23,004 nt of DNA from Funneliformis mosseae (taxonomy: Eukaryota; Glomeromycota; Glomeromycetes; Glomerales; Glomeraceae), in assembly GCA_910592005.1 (NCBI GenBank), contig CAJVPP010001082.1:1-23004 (forward strand), written 5' to 3'. A program made the translations under genes and the position numbers. Numbering within the stretch: the stretch's first letter is position 1; each line of letters opens with the position of its first letter. The notes under the pieces were generated by a model, which made no database searches, had not been told where the DNA came from, and saw only the letters and a program-made list of their open reading frames with translations. Positions 20,032 through 23,004 of this stretch are shown here, in pieces.

Positions 20032-22198
20032 ATGACAAACCAAGAATATGAAAATTAAGTTTGATTAACAAATTGATTAAGGCTGAAAGCAAAATAAGAA
20101 AAAAAGGATTTTAACAATTTAGCCAGTGTTAAAAAAAAATTAGAACTCTTTGTTTTATTCAATAAGACTATACTGGTAAAGTAATAATAGAGAACTTCCC
20201 TAATTTAACTCAATTGAATTTAGATAATAATGAATTATTAGAAGAGATTATTATTTGCAATTATCCTGATTTAAAATTAGTATAGATAGCCCATAATAAA
20301 TTTATTAAGTTAAAGATAGAGAACTGTTCTTCTGTTAAAGAAATTTATATTCATAATAATCAATTAATTAAATGAGACTTTCCAGTTGAAAAATTAAAGA
20401 GTAAAAACTTAAGAACTATCTTTTATAGTGATAATCCTTTAACTACTAATGAAAAAAAGAGGTTAGATAATTTGGGATTAGAAGATATCATAAAAAGAAG
20501 TAGGGTAGATGGTTATGCTCAAACTTGGTTAGATGTTAAGTATCCTCTTGACAAAAGAAATGAAGTGAAAAAACTAGATCTTAGCAGTTTAGGATTATAA
20601 GGAGAATTAAACTTAAAAGGATTTACTAATTTAAAAAGTTTAGATTGTAGTAATAATGAACTAATTGATTTAGATTTATATAAAGTATAAGAAATTGAAA
20701 TATTAGGATTATTCAAATAATCAATTATGAAAGTTAAATGTTAATAGCAATAAAGAATTGTAAAAAGTGCATGCTAATCATAATGAAATATGAAAAACAG
20801 ATTTCACTGGTTTAAGTAATTTACATACTTTAATGATAACATTTAATGAACTAGAAGAAGTTGATTTAAGTGACTTAACTAGTTTAAAAAGTTTAAATTG
20901 TAATTTAAATAATTTAGATGCTTTAGATTTAAATAATAACTTAGAAATAGAAAGTGTATATTTTTATTGTAATGATATTGAAAAGTTAGAAATTAAAGAG
21001 TTAAAAAATTTAAAGTATTTATATTATTATAAAAATAGGTTAGAAGAATTAGACTGTCACAACTCAAAAAGTTTGAAAGAATTGTTTATTTGTCATCAAT
21101 AAGAAATATCACTTTGTAACCTAAATGTCAAGGATTGTGAAAATTTGATAATACTAGATTGTGCTGAGAACAGTTTAAAAGAATTAGATATTAACACTTA
21201 AAAAACTTAGAGTTTGTCTTATAAAGAAAATTTAATTAATAAAATTAATGCTAGTAATTCAAAAAAATTTAGAATTTCTTGATTTTTTTAATCATCATTA
21301 CTTATTTTATTCCTCCTCTGATAGACAAATCTTAAAACTTGAAAAGTAGATAAATTAAAAAAACTATTTTTATGTTGAGCATGTTCTGATTGACAATCAC
21401 TGAAAAATCTTTAAGTGTTGGAAATAGATAAAAAAGAAGTTCTAGAGTTTAAACAATTCTTATAAGAAAAAAGAGATAAACCAATAAAAGAAATCTTGGC
21501 TAATTCCAATAATTACTCTCTTGAAGATATTCTCAAATTAGATAAGAAAAAATTAAAAGAAGTATCTAAAGAGTTAAAGAATAAGTTAACTGAACTAGCA
21601 AAACAAAAACATAAAGAAATAAAAAAACAAAAAGAAAAGGAGTTTGTGGATGAAATAAGAAAGAGGTTTAATATAGATGAGGAAGAAATCTAATCAAAAA
21701 AAAGAGAAAAAAGAAGTTCCTCCCTTAGAAAAAGATAGTGATTCTCCAAGTGAAGAAGAAACTCCTCTTCTTACTTCTCAAGAATCATCAACACCAAAGG
21801 ATAATAATAAAGATAAAAACGTTTATGAGTTTAATGAAGAGCAAAAAGCCTTTTCTCTTTTTGATTTAGAATAACTAGAATAGTTTTTTATTCAACATGA
21901 TATAAAAAATGTTACTCTTGATAATAATAATAAATTAGTAGTTGAATATCATAATATTAATAATAATAATAATAAAGCTGAATTACAATAAATATTTAAT
22001 TATTTAAAAAGCAATAATAAAATCTCTTTATCCTATTCTGAACTTAAACAAATAATTGCTGAGAAAAGGTAAGAATAATTATTATCAACCAATCCAATTA
22101 ATTACTTACCTTACATTTTGAGAGGAACAATAATATTATTGATAATAGAAGTTTTTGTCTATCTGTTAGGAAAAAAGAAAAAAAAATCAAGGAATTAA
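20032..22198 (+). pseudogene. Leucine-rich-repeat protein with C-terminal membrane segment
   Basis: The ATG at 20032 (MTNQEYEN) precedes about 720 codons of one reading broken by stops and about five frameshifts. Repeats of the type NLTQLNLDNNELLEEIIICN and NLKSLDCSNNELIDLDL run from about 20190 to 21240, with RVDGYAQTWLDVKYPLDKRNE separating two LRR groups (20505-20570). Then come a Lys/Glu-rich helical coil (21496-21690), an acidic Pro/Ser stretch (PPLEKDSDSPSEEETPLLT), an Asn-rich linker, and a hydrophobic segment ILRGTIILLIIEVFVYLL (about 22115-22168) followed by KKKKKSRN and TAA. The topology suggests a tail-anchored protein displaying LRRs on one side of a membrane. By hand count about 18 Gln positions are TAA/TAG and 17 CAA; of eight Trp, seven are TGA and one TGG. 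Frameshifts lie mainly in A runs (20131-20139, 20715-20717, 21261-21267, 21696-21703). Cys/Asn-type LRRs of this style occur in AMF and in their Mollicutes-related endobacteria (from memory). Confidence 0.7.
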
Positions 22199-22220
22199 TT
22201 AATCTAAATTAGATAATAAA

Positions 22221-22454
22221 TTATTTTTTTTCTAATTTTCTTTTCTTTCTAGATTCATCATGATTTTGTGTTAATATTCTTTTATTAGTTATAATTTTTC
22301 TTTCTTCATGGTAAATTTCATAGGTAATCCTTTTTTTTCTTAGATAAGTTTTCAGTGTTTGAGTATCATTTATTTTGAAAATATAAGGAGCAATTTTTTC
22401 ATCTTAAGCTTTTTTTAGAATGCTTCTAATAATGCTGTAATTCTTTGGTTCCAT
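22221..22454 (-). pseudogene. Small basic ORF beginning in right TIR
   Basis: The ATG at 22454 opens MEPKNYSIIRSILKKA, one TAA at a probable Gln, then KIAPYIFKINDTQTLKTYLR and ITYEIYHEERKII. It ends in a basic tail (ESRKKRKLEKK) at TAA 22221-22223, about 77 residues. It is the inverted counterpart of the ORF at 7034. Between copies changes are mostly conservative (EPK/KPK, TYLRKKR/AYLKKEK). The basic end could be a nuclear localisation signal. No family recognised. It faces inward and converges on the LRR gene, whose stop lies 22 bases away. Confidence 0.55.
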
Positions 22455-22729
22455 AGTAGATCTAATGTAAATTAATTTCATATTAATATTTTTATATATA
22501 AAGATAATCTTATATTAATCATGTTATGGTTTATATTCATCACATTCTGGTATAATAAAGTGAGCATTAAAATTAACAAGTCCATAAGTTATAAATAAGT
22601 ACCATTATTACTTTCAAAATGTCATCAGTCATACTGATCAATTTTACAACCACATCACAATTAGCTTCTCATTTATGTCATATAATAAAATGTTCACTTT
22701 GTCTGATTTTATTGCAGTATGCTTTATAT
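22310..22729 (-). repeat. Right terminal inverted repeat
   Basis: The reverse complement matches 5904-6158 and 7014-7205 in order. It is uninterrupted where the left TIR holds the 847-bp hAT-like insertion (TATTAATATGAAATTAATTT here). The outer end is near 22729, next to AT-rich simple sequence (22730-22808) that leads to the hAT exon. Confidence 0.85.
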
Positions 22730-22808
22730 TATAAATAAATATAATATATATTATATTATAAATTAATTTTAAAAATTTAAAAAATTTAAAAAATATATAT
22801 ATTATTAT

Positions 22809-23004
22809 CTTTAAAACTATGCTACTTGTTGCTTTATTATGAAGTGTTTTAATTTCACTTTCTAAACAATTAGCTTTTAAAGAAATAAGTGCACTTTGTA
22901 CAAATAAATTTATAATATGTGCAAAATATCAAATATGATTATTTTTTTTAGTAAAATTAATATTTTGTAATTGACATTCTTTTTCAAGTTCTTCTATCAT
23001 AGTA
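22809..23004 (-). pseudogene. hAT-family transposase, upstream exon (partial, decayed)
   Basis: Minus-strand frame entering from the window edge: IEELEKECQLQNINFTKKN, then HI-W(TGA)-YFAHIINLFVQSALISLK, the conserved C/YFAHIINLxVQ block of hAT transposases. It ends SEIKTLHNKATSSIVLK at 22809. The next base run (ATAATAAT) could be a GT donor mutated to AT. The protein continues in frame in LCKLIVKIRASS at 5901, on the far side of the 16.8-kb element. The N-terminal part, with any BED zinc finger, lies outside the window. Confidence 0.8.

Larger units (their letters stand above)
5904..22729. mobile_element. 16.8-kb long-TIR transposon inserted in the hAT gene
   Basis: The two ends are inverted copies of one sequence of about 450 bp (5904-6158 plus 7014-7205 on the left, 22729-22310 on the right). 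The flanks are the two halves of a single hAT transposase gene. Upstream exon coding ends at 22809 (...AGTTTTAAAG) and downstream coding resumes at 5901 (CTTTGTAAGC), in the same frame. About 80 bp of AT-rich sequence at 22730-22808 looks like the first part of the interrupted intron. Outer ends read ATATGAGACATATTGCAAT and ATATAAAGCATACTGCAAT. A target duplication is not resolvable because the site is low-complexity; ATAT is possible. The cargo is described gene by gene. I do not recognise the superfamily: there is no polymerase, integrase or capsid gene of a Maverick/Polinton and no tyrosine recombinase. The DDE-type gene at 18205-19965 is the only mobility candidate I can name. Confidence 0.75.

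Noticed and set aside
20519..20716. 65-codon minus-strand open frame
   Set aside because: Antisense to leucine-rich repeats of the plus-strand LRR gene.
5904..22729. Maverick/Polinton or giant-virus insertion
   Set aside because: Size and long TIRs fit, but I see no protein-primed polymerase, retroviral-type integrase, capsid, protease or packaging ATPase remnant, and several genes have spliceosomal introns.
4640..23004. Ciliate-type nuclear code (TAR = Gln, TGA = Trp) as the main explanation
   Set aside because: Frameshifts outside A runs, the missing Walker A loop and the lost Cys pair indicate dead genes, and CAA and TGG are still frequent. Kept as an open alternative in the findings rather than a call.

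Overview
The window is a very AT-rich eukaryotic stretch with spliced, heavily decayed genes and nested transposons. I see no intact protein gene. AT content, short GTAAGT...TAG introns and several protein phrases I associate (from memory, unverified) with multicopy families of arbuscular mycorrhizal fungi (Rhizophagus/Gigaspora type) make Glomeromycotina the best guess, at moderate confidence.

The central observation is structural. A decayed hAT transposase gene on the minus strand is split in two. Its upstream part lies at 23004-22809 and its downstream part at 5901-4640, and the two ends join in frame. Between them lies a block of about 16.8 kb (5904-22729) whose ends are inverted copies of one sequence of about 450 bp at roughly 85-90% identity. 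I read this as one large long-terminal-inverted-repeat (TIR) transposon inserted in, or at the edge of, an intron of the hAT gene. A second insertion, an 847-bp non-autonomous hAT-like element (6159-7005) with 15-bp imperfect TIRs and a perfect 8-bp target duplication, splits the left TIR. The right TIR preserves the empty site.

Inside the big element, left to right: a small ORF starting in the left TIR (7034, +); a lysine/asparagine-rich gene with a helix-turn-helix-like core (7682-8176, +); a long multi-exon gene of unknown function (11630-8820, -); a second unknown multi-exon gene (14174-11940, -) interrupted by a solo LTR (13142-13739); a P-loop NTPase with a nuclease-like C-terminus resembling Crinkler-type effectors (14576-17660, +); a DDE-type transposase-derived gene (18205-19965, +), the best candidate mobility gene; a leucine-rich-repeat protein with a C-terminal membrane segment (20032-22198, +); and the mirror copy of the small TIR ORF (22454-22221, -).

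Almost every in-frame stop falls where Gln (TAA/TAG) or Trp (TGA) is expected, and most frameshifts I could place are one-base losses in A runs. This fits C-to-T/G-to-A decay (RIP-like or deamination) plus indels or homopolymer sequencing errors. The strong excess of TGA over TAG at Trp positions is not explained by the simplest version of that model.

Left of the hAT gene (1-4640) are a long SINE-like retroposon with a B box and poly(A) tail (308-1033), a diverged direct duplication (1079-1431 and 2061-2386), a palindromic AACTCAAGTT-type repeat block (4237-4475), and otherwise featureless AT-rich DNA.
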